Assembly: GCF_001949145.1 (NCBI RefSeq)
Contig: NW_019091675.1
Location: 241,025 to 305,024, forward strand
Length of the DNA stretch: 64,000 nucleotides
Reading direction: 5' to 3'
Source of the DNA: Acanthaster planci
Taxonomy: Eukaryota > Echinodermata > Asteroidea > Valvatida > Acanthasteridae
Within the stretch, counting starts at the first letter, position 1. Every line of letters starts with the position of its first letter. A model generated the notes under the pieces. It was not told where the DNA came from. It made no database searches and was given only the letters and a program-made list of their open reading frames with translations. Position numbers and translations under genes: made by a program. This document shows, in pieces, positions 1 through 13,142 of the stretch.

Positions 1-237
1 TACTTTCACGTCCTGTGCATTCCAGATTATCAAGTAAAATGGGCCCATCACCAACAGAGAATTCAGCAGCAGCTGACACAGCTCTTACTGCACCTGGGAA
101 GCCCAACTGACGACAGATGACAGTAGCATCTTGGATATCAAACAAGTCATCACAGACAGTCCCCCAGTCACCTTGATAGTAGACCTCAACACGCCCCTCA
201 GACGATGAACTACCATCCATCAATCGAACACTGCCAA
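1..237 (-). CDS. SRCR domain exon (second SRCR, truncated by window edge)
   Basis: Minus-strand translation gives a scavenger receptor cysteine-rich domain: GSVRLMDG, then GRVEVYYQGDWGTVCDD, ATVICRQLGFPGA and ILLDNLECTG. The exon begins after a good acceptor (tttgttcctctccag on the minus strand) in phase 1, so its first two bases complete a codon started in the previous exon. It fits the phase-1 donor of the SRCR exon at 1245-1580. Only the first three conserved cysteines are visible, because the exon leaves the window before the C-terminal half. SRCR domains are extracellular ligand-binding modules. The family is greatly expanded in echinoderms and amphioxus, where it is linked to immune recognition. 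The domain call is secure; ligand and full architecture are unknown. Confidence 0.87.
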
Positions 238-1244
238 CTGGAGAGGAACAAACTCGACAGATAATCAAAGAAAGTCTGACCAGCAGAGTTTTGAGAGTGG
301 CCAATCATCAACCATATAATTATGTAGAAAAATATAATATTACACAATACCTGCATAATCTCCTTCATTTGATTTGTGGATCAATGATCATGTGTTATTT
401 AATTATTCATTCTACTCAACAGTAATCTCTGCATAGAATGTCACTTGACTGTTTCCGCCACCCCCCCTGCATATATCTTATTCCCATTAAGAAAGAGGAA
501 TTAATTGTATTACTGGTGGCTTGCACTTTGGACATGAATATGTTATGCAAAGTGATGGATGTTAACATGCAAGCACAGCGGGACCTGTTTGTTCTCCTGA
601 CAGAAGATATTTTATACAGGTACATGTAATAGAACAAATAATACATTTTTTGGAATGGTAAAAATAATTTCATTTGGTGACAGATGAAATGTTTGCTCCC
701 TCTCAGTGAACGCACCTCATGAAATTCTTTTACCACTGCACTGACGGTACACATATTCATTATTTGTATCACATCCACAGTTTCACAGCGCCAACTGATG
801 AGGGATTCAAGGTGCATTGAAAAAGAAATGAGAAGAAAGTGGGACAAATTGATGTAAAGATCTGGGGGGGAACTGCTTCTTGAGAAAACTTTTGAATACC
901 GAAAGACTGTCTGAATCAGGCTTTGAGACACTGATGGCAGGAACATGTAGAAGCCATACATGTCCTTTTCCAGTCAAATGCATGCTGAGAACCACACAGG
1001 CTCAGAACTGGCAAAAAGAAGTCGTCTGCTATCACAAGCATCTGAAATGTCTCCGTTTCCGAGGCGACAGGACAGATTGTTCCATGAGAAACGCTGACAC
1101 AAGCATTTTGGCAAAATCTGGTGATCGCCAAAAATATCAGAGCAAGTAAGGGAACCTGAACAGCTAGTGATACTAGTAGGTGGGGAGTTGGCGCTTTGAA
1201 AGCATGGATTATTTTACAGAAACCAATGGGGTTAAAGCACTGAC
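238..1244 (-). other. Intron 2 of the SRCR gene
   Basis: On the minus strand it starts with GTCAGT and ends with CTCCAG. The reading frame of the upstream SRCR exon stays open past the donor down to 916, covered as a finding. No other gene seen. Confidence 0.7.
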
Positions 1245-1580
1245 CAGACAAAGAGGAATCAGAGCCCTGTGTTGAGCATACAGCAGCTGCATCTTCTGAG
1301 TGTCCACAATTATGGCTTGCCCATCCTCGGTGTGGACAGTCTGAAAGCCTTAGCTCATCTCCAGTGCACAACAAGTCGTCCAGATGGATTGGCCCATCTC
1401 CAATGGAGAATTCGGATGCAGCAGCGGCCCTCACAGTGGCTGAGTACCCAAGTTGCCGGCAGACCACGGTGGCCTCTTCAATGCCCCACCCATCATCACA
1501 GACAGTTCCCCATTGCCCGTTGTAGAAAATCTCCACGCGCCCTTGATAAGGATAGATTCCATCAGCCAAACGGACATCCC
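1245..1580 (-). CDS. SRCR domain exon (first SRCR)
   Basis: A 336-bp exon, phase 1 at both ends, encodes one complete SRCR domain. It runs from GDVRLADG through GRVEIFYNGQWGTVCDDGW, ATVVCRQLGYSA, LDDLLCTGDELRLSDCPH and HNCGHSEDAAAVC. Six cysteines are present (TVC, VVC, LLC, SDC, HNC, AVC), which is the group A count; the two extra group B cysteines are missing. The acceptor is ttcccag on the minus strand and the donor is G|GTCAGT. Symmetric phase-1 exons are typical of shuffled extracellular modules. The next exon (237-1) is in compatible phase and carries another SRCR domain. The upstream partner is probably the signal-peptide exon at 13143-13239. Confidence 0.9.
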
Positions 1581-3813
1581 CTGGGAATTGATTGTCATGA
1601 ATTATGATATCCATGTGAACAAAATAAGATTTGTGAGAAGCTGGAAGGACAAACACAATAGACACAGTCCTAGGTGGGTTACTGATGAACTAGAAAGGGC
1701 ATACTAGAATGTGAAATGTTAGCCAAACAGCTCTCCATTTATTCATACTCAGCACATAAAAAAATTAAACAATGAAATTACGGAGAATTTGAATTGAGCG
1801 ATGGAATCTATTTTGGAAATATTCAGAATTTCAACACCAGTGTCTGTAGGCTCTTCCCCTGACCCAAAACTAAGCAAGCCCCTCCCCATCATGATCTGAT
1901 TAACTGTAAATGCTTTGCACGATTTAATTTACGGAAGTATATTGCTATCATCATAAAAATTACTTTTAAGTTGTCTCAATGAGGTACCTAACTAAATGAC
2001 TTGCCTCCTTGATTAAATCACATTATCTAGTTCAAACAACTTGTTATCTCATATGTGAATTAGTATCTCATATTAATGGATGTCTGATCTCATTTAAAAG
2101 ACTTGCCAACAATCTCATTCCAATGACTTTAATTAGCCATCTTGTTGAAACAACTTAGCTATCTTGCTTAAATCTACAGGTAGGCCAGTCTATTCATGTA
2201 TCAGCATATGGCTGCTAGCTTACTGTAGAGTGTAGGGTTTTAATGTACTTCGTCTGAGACAATTTGCAAATTCATCCATAAGTTGAGAAAAGACCAGGCA
2301 GGAACTCAATTAAATGAGATTTCAATGAGAAAGCTAACTCTGCAAGATTTGAACAATACATATGTATAGAAGTCACATCAACAAAACAGAATAAACGAGA
2401 TTGTCAATCACTTTTTGAGCAAGTGCATTGTAAGTCATGACTTAATATTATGATTATCTTTTACATTGGCAGCAATACCCCTCTCCTGTTCGGTTGAGTA
2501 CCTCTAGCTGAAAAAGCTCATTACATTGAGAAATTTATGTATGAATAGGAATGCAGGGTTCCCTATTGATGTTGAGATTCATTGCGTACAGTTGACAATG
2601 ACTATTACACAATTGAGCTTGCCTAACAACATCACATTCTTTTGGTGAACCTGGATGTGAATGGTTTGGGTTACTACCAAAATGTAAATAGAGCTTGGTG
2701 GGAAACCTGTAGGCATGACACTTTGTAAGGAGACACTATTGGTAATTCAGTTATGGAACATTAAACTGACTGATACGTATCTTGCACCTAAAGAGTGCGT
2801 TCACACATGCTACTTGTGTTGACTCGAGTGCAGGAAAATAGTGCATTTGTATTTCTCTCAGATCAAGTGTAGCAATACATGTACACTGGTAATTCTAGAA
2901 ATTAGGAAACCATTTTTTTTTTAGTCCAATCACATCTGACATGATTTTGTAAGTTCAGAACACATTTTCTAATTTCCAAGAGTGATGAATTAATGCAAAT
3001 TACCTGCCAACCAAATACTAATAGTTAGAAATCAATGCCGGTGATATTTCCTTGTTATATAACAAAGGTCAGATGTAACTGGGACACAAAAATGTCACAG
3101 TCACACTTTCAGACCCCTAATTTGTGGAATAACCGATATCCCTGCAATCACTCAGAGCATACTCTCGTCAACCCTGGTCATGCACACTCCAGCTATTTGT
3201 GTGCTTGGAAGTATGCTTGTGTTGTTGGACAGAGTTGCTTTAATACTGCTACTAAATCTGTTCAGAACAGAACAATCATTGAAAGTAACTATCCAGCCGT
3301 GTTAAGTATTATGGCTTTATGCATATGGCACAACGTTCGCTCTGTTCAATTCAAGAATGTTATCAGGAAATCTTTACATGCTTTATATGCTCTACAGGGA
3401 AGAAAGTTCCACTTTATTGTGTTAGATGTTCTTGGCATACCGTGTTCACGGATTTTTTACATTTCTATCAAATTTATCACCGGTTATAAACTGAAATAAA
3501 TCTGGAAATGACAGATTGAGCCAGGCATAATTCAAAACTGGATAGATATCTTGCTACTTACTACTGACTGTGGCTAGGCCGCAGTACGGCGGTAACTAAC
3601 GTTAGGCCTCATGAAAACAGCAAAACAACTGCTAACTAGGCCTACACTTTAAAATTCTGCTTGATGAAAAAATAGGCAAATCACCTAAAATTACACGACA
3701 TGTGTTATAAATACATGTACATTAACCTACATGTAACTTAAGTTCAAGCCTACAGCAGGGAAAGCACGAAGGGGTAACAAGTTACACACACGTGTGCATT
3801 TTACGAAAATTGA

Positions 3814-4252
3814 ACAATGGAGGGCGCATTTTATTGGCCAACTATGGTTGCACTTGTGGTTGCACTACACCACAGAAAACAGTGCAAAATCGGGCCGAGA
3901 TGGCGCCGCCCGTTGACTCTCGGCCAGAAGATCACTTTTCGTTTCAATTTCATGGGCGTTAGCCACGAATTTTCTTTTTTAATTCGCCTTTCAAGGAAAA
4001 TACCCCCAAAACAGCAGTAAAACTAAGCGCTCATTTCTGAATGTATAGCCGCCCGCCTCTATCCAAAATAGGCCCGCAATTTGGGGATTTTTGTGAAAGA
4101 AATACTCCGAACTGGAAACTATCAGTCCCAAATTCGGGATTTATAGAAATATTTGTATGATGCCTCCTGATTATGGCGTATCTTATTGTAAAAACCCCGT
4201 GGGATCACAAAATATTAGAGAGCTTGCACGCAGAAATACAACCATTTGATGG
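3814..4252 (+). repeat. Dispersed repeat, copy 1 of about 430 bp
   Basis: Shares long stretches with 42426-42905 in the same orientation, including the words tagccgcccgcctcta, taggcccgcaatttgggg, gatttatagaaata and ccccgtgggatcacaaaat. By eye the copies are roughly 80 percent alike, with small indels. No coding capacity or clear terminal repeats were seen, so this is an interspersed element of unknown class. Confidence 0.75.
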
Positions 4253-7200
4253 AATGAACCCCCTATAGAACGCTTCGCTCATCCCCAAGCGCCCCAACAG
4301 GGCGGCGCTGGGCGACGACAAGCAAACAAGAACTCAAACTTAAGCCTGTTGTTGGATCCTAGTCCATTAATAGGCATATTTTTACCGCTTATACACCTAC
4401 CACAATTTTGTCTTCAAAATATTAGGTAACAAGTTTTTTTTTTCGATCATAGGTTGATCTATATTTCTCAACATCATATGCCTGGGATAAGTTTGGGATT
4501 TCCCTAGTGGGTACGGGACGAGTGTGGCTGTCGGGCCGGATACCAGTATGCGACGTCATGCTATACTGGAATCAACACAGATTTGTGTATCCGGACAGTG
4601 CACTACAACCTCTTATCCAGGCAAGGAAAAACGAATCAGCCCCCCTTGAGAAACACAGAATCATCAAGCACCCCCTTCGAATTTTACAATGATCGGTGGG
4701 GCATTGTCACCCTCCTTCATAAATAGGGAAAGTACGTTTTTGAACCCCTGAAAAAAACAAATGTAAAAAAAGCATTCGAGAAAAAAAATAAACACAAAAA
4801 TGGACATGAACTCTGCTTTGCATTCAGTGATCCAGTTTTTCCAGGCCCGAACCTATGCAAAAATTTACCAAATAAAAAGTATACACGGTTTCTTGCCTGG
4901 CTAATTTTCAAGATATTTTAATGATCAGAGTAAAAGAAACAGAGCCCTAAACAGCTTAACATTTTGGGGGCAAATTCTGCAGAGTAGGCTGGCGTCCTAC
5001 CACGCTTATATTAAGGTTTGCAATGTATCTCTACTTAAAATTACCAAAGATTTGTCGAGGTTTGACACCTCAAAATCGTTAGGAATGAAAGCCCCATAAA
5101 CAGTGTCTAAGTTGTGAAAACGTCGACGCTATCTAAAATTTTGAAAAAACTTTCACAGCTGAAAAAAGGAACTGCACACTGATTGTGAAGGATTCATATA
5201 GGCCTACGAAACGTGTTTCTCATGCAATGTGTAAGTTCTTATAAATTGCAGTTCAAAGTATGGATTCTATAGCCGCAATCAAAGAGTAATAATGTGTTTT
5301 GAGTTTGTGTTAACAGTTATCTATTATATGTAAATAATTATGCCTCACATAGACCACTTGCCGCCGGGGGCTCAGGTAGCGGAGCCATAGGCCCTATATT
5401 CGTGGCCGGGGTCTCCGAACTCGGACAAAGGGAACAGGGCCCTGTAACAAAAGACCATACTCTGAACAAAAGACCAGGCTGCTGGGCATTACCGACATTT
5501 TTTACTCTCGAAAGCGGAGACAATCCAGTCTTGTTTTGAAACAGTATACCACGGCTTTGGGCGTTTAGAGCGAGCCGATTACCACCGGGGACAAAAGCGC
5601 TCCACCACCTCAGCGATAAGCCACACAGCACCGCTGCACGCTAACCTGCCCCTATTGAAAAGAGTCAGCAGTGCACTGAACCAGGTTCGTGAACAAAAGA
5701 AAGTTATATAACACCGCACAATCTGGGCTCTTTTTACAAGGTTGCAGGCTTGGCTGAACCACTCGGGCGTCAATGAAGGTCACCTGTCAACTTTGAGTTA
5801 CTTCATGTGGGTATAGGCCCTAAACGTCCGTTAAATGGAATGATGAGTTTTGAAGAATTTTGAAAACAGAAAAAATAATAATATTCTGGCCCAGCATCAT
5901 CAACATCGACAACTAAACCCAGCGCGAAGTGGTTTTAACGTGAACACCGAGTAAAGAAAATGTGCATTTTTAGGAGAAGAGGGTATAAACCTTTGGCAAA
6001 CTTTGACTTTGGCAGCCCATCTACCAAATGGTGCATGGTCAAAGTTGTAAACAATTTAAAACCTAAGGCCTAACTCTCCCCAGCACAGCGGGCTCTAAAA
6101 CTCAACAACGTGACTTCGGCCTACAACCTCTCTGCGGATTTTGTCCACTGTAAATATGGTACATCGGCGGATTCAAACTTACAAAAGGGTGCGAGGCGCC
6201 CGGCATTTCAAAAAGGGAGTGATTAGACATCGACCCGCACACTGGGTGCGATCTTCCCGCGCAATGTTGAATCCCACCAAATGCCTCGGTCGTAAGCAAT
6301 AAAGGGAACGCTAACGAAGGAACAAGCACGCCTCAGCAGCCTATGGGATCGAGGCTGAAAGGATTGAGATATTTTTTAAGAGGTACTTTCTGTCTTTAAA
6401 GATATATTACCAATCGGGGAGAAGGAAGCACAATGAAGATAAAAGTGAAGGGCATTTCCCTATTAAAAACTATCCTGCAGACTACCAGGTGAGATCCGCC
6501 ACTGTGCAGGCCCCATACATATGATGTCAGCGGGGGCGGTGAGATATATGTACGTGTTTATCCAACTTCTTGTGCCTGCTCGTTAGATAACATAAACTTC
6601 CTGATATATTGTTACCACATGTGCCTTGTCCTACTGGGAAATATTGGAATAAGATCCTTTGGGCCTACTTTGCTTACGACTAACATCCTAGTTAAGAGTT
6701 CACTTTTAACTTAGTCATTATTTTGTTTACGGTTTGCTTTCATTGGATTGTCCGGGGAATTTTTGTCATGGACGGGTGAAGTCAGTACGTGGATTGTCAA
6801 GCCATATGTTTGGCATCGGGGTTGACTAAAGTGACCAGATCACCGAAATTTCATTTGTGAGAACGTATACGAGGAAAGCTGGGCGCTAAAAGATAGCTGC
6901 AATCAATGTGTTTTATGACGAACCTGTAAAATGCACCGTTGTGCCTCTGTAAACCTTTTTTTTCCATCATTGATTTCACTATTTCAGAGGGTATTTTAAT
7001 GCCTTTTTGGTTTTATGCTAATGATATTTCCATATTTATGAGCAAAACTTTGATGTCATCTCAGGAAGAAGCCTCAATGCTACATTGATTTGTACCCTAA
7101 GAGTCCTGCGTTTTGTAGATTTTTCTCGACGTAGTTTTTTCGTTTTTGCTGTTTCATTGTTGTTCATGTGCATAGCAATAAGAAACCACCAATTCCTCTT

Positions 7201-7489
7201 TCTGAAATGCTTTCAGTTAGTAAAATCTTTGTGTTTAAATTTGAGCAGAAATACCTATGCACTAAACCATGTCTTCCCTTGATGCCTTCACAGCAACAGC
7301 GCCCTCAGTTGTCCTAGAAAACATGGATAATTTTGAATGTTTAAAAGTGTGCACTTTTCAATGCATTTATGTGTGTAAGAGTTTTCGTACATCGAAAAAA
7401 GTACAAAGATACAGAGAAATTATGTCGAAGAAAAATTCATTACAGCCGCACTTTAATTAATGATGGGTGCTATTATGCATGTGATGGTG

Positions 7490-7625
7490 TTTGTTTTTGT
7501 TGTTTTATTTTGTTTTTGCCTTGTTTCGTGTTGTGTTCATGGTGTTGGTGCCAGTGTTGCTGTTTTCCTCTAGCTGCAGCAGCAGTTGTTGTTCCTGTTT
7601 TTATTGGTGTTTTTGTTGTAAGGAA
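7490..7625 (+). repeat. GTT/TGT-rich low-complexity tract
   Basis: An imperfect run rich in GTT and TTG triplets, with a short CAG/CTG cluster (gctgcagcagcag) in the middle. The open frames across it on both strands are of biased composition and are not taken as genes. Confidence 0.6.
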
Positions 7626-10600
7626 CTCAAAGCACCAGTATTCTAGAAACGGTGAGGCTACCAACTTTATTGGGGGAGGAGTGAGGACTCTGTCACGGAC
7701 GGAAGAAAAATTGTCAGTCGTTTTAAGGAAAAAAAATTTACCCTCACCCAACCGAAGACCGGAATACTCATCCCACTGTTAATGCTATTTACAGTAAAAC
7801 ATGTCATCAAGTACCAACAGTATGAGTAAGTTAGGTCTTTTTCTCGCTTTCTCACTACTTGTAGGTCGGAAGGTCATGGATTGCAGTTGTGCCCCATTTT
7901 CAGTGATGTTGACTTCAGTAAAACATGTTTCGTTGCATTAGCGCATCACCGTTACTCTTGTTGAGATTTCCGTTATTACAATCCGGGGATTTTCGGTTGG
8001 GACCCATATCATTTACGCGAGATTCTGGTATCAGGAAAAGCCACACACTAGCTGTTCCTCGTACTCGAACATCCGCCATCTTCACGCACTTAGTATACAG
8101 AAATGTTCCACCTATTATTGTGCACGGCTTGCATCCGCGGAACGCCCCTGAGGTGAAGCGAATACCCCCAGACACTTAGTGCATATTTTCCCCAATCGTG
8201 TAGAATCGTGTTTTGTTTTTGTTTTTTTCAATCTCACTTTGTCAATCTCTCTGAAGAACTTTAAGAAAACCTACACTCCTCTGTAAAGTGACGTTTGCAT
8301 GTTTAAGGAGCATGTCGCTGTATGACAAGGCATGCTTAAGGTATTGGTTCAGTATTAAAGTGTCAGCCGAAAGGGAGTGCACATGTTGCAAAAAGCCTGC
8401 CTTGTATCAAGCATTGGGACATGTATATAGTCTGAACTCATGAATAATCCTGATGCAATAAAGAAAGAAGGTCTTGACCACTACTTCAGGCAGGACACAT
8501 TTATCCTTAATAATAAACCAACCACGTGTTATAGGCATAGGAATGTTGAACAAAGAAAACTGCCTTGCCTAAGATACAGCCACGTGGTAAAAGAATACAA
8601 AACTTTCTACATCTGCTTGATCAATGACTAAAAAAGAAAAATTAGAAATGACATGAAAAACTTCAACCTATCCATACATTTTCAGGTACTTTGAGTCAAA
8701 AGTCACAAAAAGAACTTTTAGCTCCTAAATTTCCTTCCACTTTCAGCATCTCAAAACCTCACGAAATTTACAAGCCCATGTTCTGAGGACTATACTTTAA
8801 GCACAAAACACCTCCCAAAACAGCGCTTTAGAGATTCAATCTAAGAGCAATAATAGAAGACCTAACTTTGATCTACGAGTGGTTCAACACCAGAACTGCT
8901 GATAACAAATCGGTTTCCGGAAAGAAACACACAATTAAAACTAAACAAAATAATAAAAATACAAGCCCTGCTTTGATTGAACCCTTCAAGAAGGAAACAG
9001 AACATTCAAAGAGGCTAAAGAATAGACAAAATGAAACAGATTATGGCTGAGCTATTTAACTCAGGCTCTATCTCTACTTAAAAACTGGGCTGCAAAGTAA
9101 CAAAAGAGGGGCACTTACCTACTGCACTACTGCTCTACTCAGATACAGTGGTGTGTGCAAACCGTTACGATAAAACTTATTACAAGAGCATTGGCATTCC
9201 AAGTCAAATTATGACATGTATTCCAACTATACTGTTACTGGCCATTCATAAATGTGGCAAATCAAAGCACATCATTTAAGCGTCTACTGGTTACCAGGTA
9301 AGAGTGGAAGTTTTTAATGTAGAAAATGATACAAAATAGTAAAAACTGATCAAGTTTTTAAGTGAAACACGGTGAATATTTTCTCATGCTAAAATAAGTT
9401 CCCCGCAGAGTCAAGAGTACTCTCAAGTGTCATCGAGTGTCAGCGACGAAAATTGATTTAAGGCAGTTGATATAATAATCAATATTGGCATCAAAGTTGA
9501 TTCAATTTTACCAACTTTGGTCCTTCAATAGGAAAAGTTGTATACATCCAAGGGGCACCCAAAGCGAACCCAAGGAAGCTTTTTGCCCCCAAGGACATAC
9601 AAAAAGATGCACTCGCGCGGACCCCATCACAACAGGTAACAATTGTTTTGTCATACGGTACCACGGTAGAGTGCAAGGGGAAAACGTCAAGATCAAGGTA
9701 ACAAGTGGGAAACATCACTAATGGACCAGTTCTCACGACCTGGTACATGCATGCTAGTCCATATCACGTGATCGATCTTCGTCCAATGAAAAGCCAAAAG
9801 CCCCAATCTAGGCCTATTTGTATAGATGGTTGTGGTGGCAGGGCTCAAAGTCACCAATCTTAATGGTGCACCTCTGAATGACAAGCGTTTAATTGATCAC
9901 TGTGCAGACTGCAGAGTACATTTATACAAACTTTGTTCACTCTTGTAACCAAAAGGCTTCACCAACACAGCGAAAAATTGGTCGCTTCTTTTTACTCATT
10001 TCAAAAACAAATCCTGGAACGTTCATGGGACTTTTTACACACGCATTTTGAAGGCAAGGAAATGAAACAGATCAAAAGATTTTCCCTTCTTCCCTATATC
10101 CACCCCAAAAATGAGAGTTAATCAATCGTCATTGGGTACTTTGTATTTATTACACCCAAAATGCGTTCACCGCTTAATGATTTAAGAAGATTTTTAATTC
10201 TTTTCTCTATCGATCGATTCTTCTCCGAAGCCAAAAATATATAGAATTTGCCCTTGGATACGAAGCATTATCACCCCCCTGTGACCCACGTCACTGGTAT
10301 TTAAACTTTCTCTCAGTATCCGAAAATGAAGCTATGGGATCTGACCAAGATCAGTGGGACACTGTCACGAAAAGCAAAGTGATACTTCGTTCAATAGGAT
10401 TTTCCCAACTGCGTGTTATTTACCGTACTGAGTCTAATTTGAATTCTTATCATTTACATTTCAAACAAAGTAAGGCGTGGCCCTGCATTGTTCACGCCCA
10501 TATATGCATGGGGCAGGGAAACTGAAGAAAATGTTCACAGGGACTTCAAGAGGTTTGAACCTCCATTAAACAGTCAGTTTCGCCTTGGCTTCAAAAAGTT

Positions 10601-11642
10601 TTGGACTTACAGGTCGTGCCCCAGCCGGTCCGTGGAAGCCTTTCAAAGATTTTGATTGTGCGCCTGGATACAAGTCTTGAACAGAAAAGTGGTTAAGGTT
10701 ATCGTTCACAACTTGGTAGCCTCTCTACACACTCTCACACTAGGTCACACGACACCCGTCGGAAAACAAATATCTCGACAAACCGTATATTGTCTTCCAG
10801 AACGAACTAACCTACGTTTTCTTGCTCAGATAACACAGATTACCGTTGCATTTTGTATCAGAGTCAATTCTTTTAGCGCGCATTTGAATTAACTGCATCA
10901 TTCAGGTAAAACAAGAAGAGTATTTTATTTTAATAAGCTATCAGAACATATTATTTCGACGGTCCACTTTGAACATAATTTGAAGTTTTACAAGCCTGCA
11001 ACGCACAGAATTTAGTCAGTGAATTTGTCAACAGGCAATTATTTTTGGCAGATTCTTGGCCGTTTCTGTACTTGTTAAGTTGTAAATGACGTAGCTTGTA
11101 ATTTGGATCTCTTACTAAATTTTAGTGACAGTAAACGAAACTGAGAGCCATGAAAATGAACGAATTGAAAAACAAATTAGAGGGACAAGGGAACAAAATG
11201 GTTTGAAAATTAGAGTTTTGTATACGCAGGGTTTTGTTTGGGTTTTGCTTGCTTTTAACGTTACACTATGAATAGTAGCATTCTCTGATGCAATGACCCT
11301 ACGTGAGCCATTTATATAAACAATGCACTGGGAAGTTTAGGCAATAGGAACTTTGAGCGGATGAGAACTGATAAGATGTGAACGCATGCAGAATTCAATG
11401 AACGTATACTTCAAAAGTAAAGTCATGGGTGAAACTTCCTTACAGTAAGACTAACGATAGATTATTCATTCTATTAGGGAAACTATGATGTAAATAGTGC
11501 GGGGGAATACTGGCTTGATATTGGGTGTGTTTGCTGGCGGAAGCCGTGTCAAAATAACGATTTCCGCACTGAGCGCACAAAGATGTTTGCGAGGAAGAGC
11601 TGTAGCCTCTATGAAGCTTTCCCAGTAGGGCTAACCCTATGA

Positions 11643-12838
11643 TGGTGCTCAATTAAGGCCACGTTATACAGCACGGCGACAGTCGTTTCATGGCGCGGTG
11701 AGAGTTGTTTGGCAGTACGATGAGACTTGTTGTACAGCACGACGAGAGGTTTTTTCAGCGCTGGAAGTGAGCATTCCAATTACCAGCCGAAAATGAACGT
11801 CGCTTATGGAAGACGAAAGGTGGCCATCTGCTTTTCTGCTTTCAGGTTAGTAGAGAAGCAGATTTTACGTCTTTGTAAAATGCAATTTTCGACTTTTGAA
11901 CTACCTGAAAAGCAGAATAAACATTTTTTAATGAATATTTTCCCCATTTTTCTGCTTTTCTGCTACTTTTCCTGTCAAAGAAGCAGAAAAGTGGATCGAA
12001 CGTTTTGACAACTGCTAGATCTACTTTGCTGCTCTCGGGAAACCAGAAAAACCGTTTCACGGCCCTGGGGTGGAGGAGGTGGCCAGTTTATGGCCTTCTC
12101 AGTAAAGTCTGCTTATCCGGTTTCCCGCAAGCAGAAAAGTAGAGCGAACAGCTGTCGGAACGCTCATCCACTTTCCTCTTTTTTGAAAGGCAAACAAGTA
12201 GACGGCCACTTTTCAGCCGCCATGGAACAGAGGAAAAATAAAATCTGCTTTTCTTTTAGCAGAAAAGCCGAAAAGTAGAAAAATGCATTACAACGAAAGT
12301 TCATTGAGGCAGCAGAAAAGTGGAGAATTGCATGTTACAAAGACGTAAAATTTGCTTTTCAACTATTTCGATTGCGACAAGCAGGTGGCCACTTTTCGTC
12401 TTCTATAGTAGCGCCTTAGTGTAATTGTTAAGGTTGCACAGTACTAAACCGCGTCCATAACGGATAAAAGCACCCTTAAGTTAAGGAGAAATATTAAGAA
12501 ATGGCACCCCCTTAAGTTTATATAATATTAAATGCGCTTTTTATCTTAACGTTTTATTTCAGCTTATTCTCAGCTAAAGAAGTAAAATAAAATATAACAT
12601 AACAAAATCTAGAATTTCTGCACTTTTTTCCTATCCAATGGGTACAGAAGCAGTCAACTTTCAGAGGTCAACTCTCAGGCTATCATAAAAATGAACGTGG
12701 TGACCTCTCGTGATCATTCATAAAAACTGCGAAAACACCAGTTCATTGGGGACACCAGAAGAGACGTTCATCTCCAAACAACACGCTGCTTGAAACAACT
12801 CTACTGAGCTGCGTAATGTGGCCTTAATAGAACACCAT
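11643..12838. mobile_element. Fold-back/MITE-type element with inverted ends, nested
   Basis: The left end (atggtgctcaattaaggcc, continuing acgttatacagc) is matched in inverse at the right end; the right end reversed reads atatggtgttctattaagg, continuing ccacattacgcagc. Behind the left end is a degenerate 22-24-bp tandem (cagcacggcgacag-like units), also partly seen at the right. It has no coding capacity. A second, denser palindrome occupies its middle (11803-12413). No clear target-site duplication was found. Confidence 0.6.
11803..12413. mobile_element. Inner fold-back element with long inverted arms
   Basis: The left arm (tggaagacgaaaggtggcca, later cagattttacgtctttgtaa) is repeated in inverse at the right arm (ttacaaagacgtaaaatttg, ending tggccacttttcgtcttcta). 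The arms run for more than 100 bp. The interior is packed with the word gcagaaaagt in both orientations. It is non-coding, and a strong cruciform-forming sequence. Confidence 0.7.
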
Positions 12839-13142
12839 ATTACCCTGATCCCGTACAAAAATGTGGGGACCATTATGTGAGGTAAACTATATCAGACTCC
12901 CTGTGAAAGAGCAAAAACCATTCCATTTAAGGGCCTTGGAGGAAAGCTCTTTCAGATTGATAAGTTCCACTCCGCGTACACTGCAAAGGCTATTTATATT
13001 GAGGAGCTAGATTCGCACTCTTGGCATACTGAACTGGTGTCCTAGATAGTATCTGGTTACTGAATTTCCGCCGTAGCTTTTGCAGTTTTTCTCTAATATT
13101 AATAAAGCAATGCCTCCGTAACCAACCCCACATCAACCTTAC

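Larger units (their letters stand above)
1581..13142 (-). other. Long intron 1 of the SRCR gene
   Basis: No coding exon could be supported in this 11.6-kb stretch; the open frames are short and without motifs. It holds a dispersed repeat copy (3814-4252), a GTT-rich low-complexity tract (7490-7625) and a nested fold-back element (11643-12838). The intron assignment depends on the signal-peptide exon belonging to the same gene. Confidence 0.5.

Noticed and set aside
3035-3499. 154-codon plus-strand open frame
   Set aside because: No motif, no supporting splice context and biased toward random-looking composition; too weak to call a gene.
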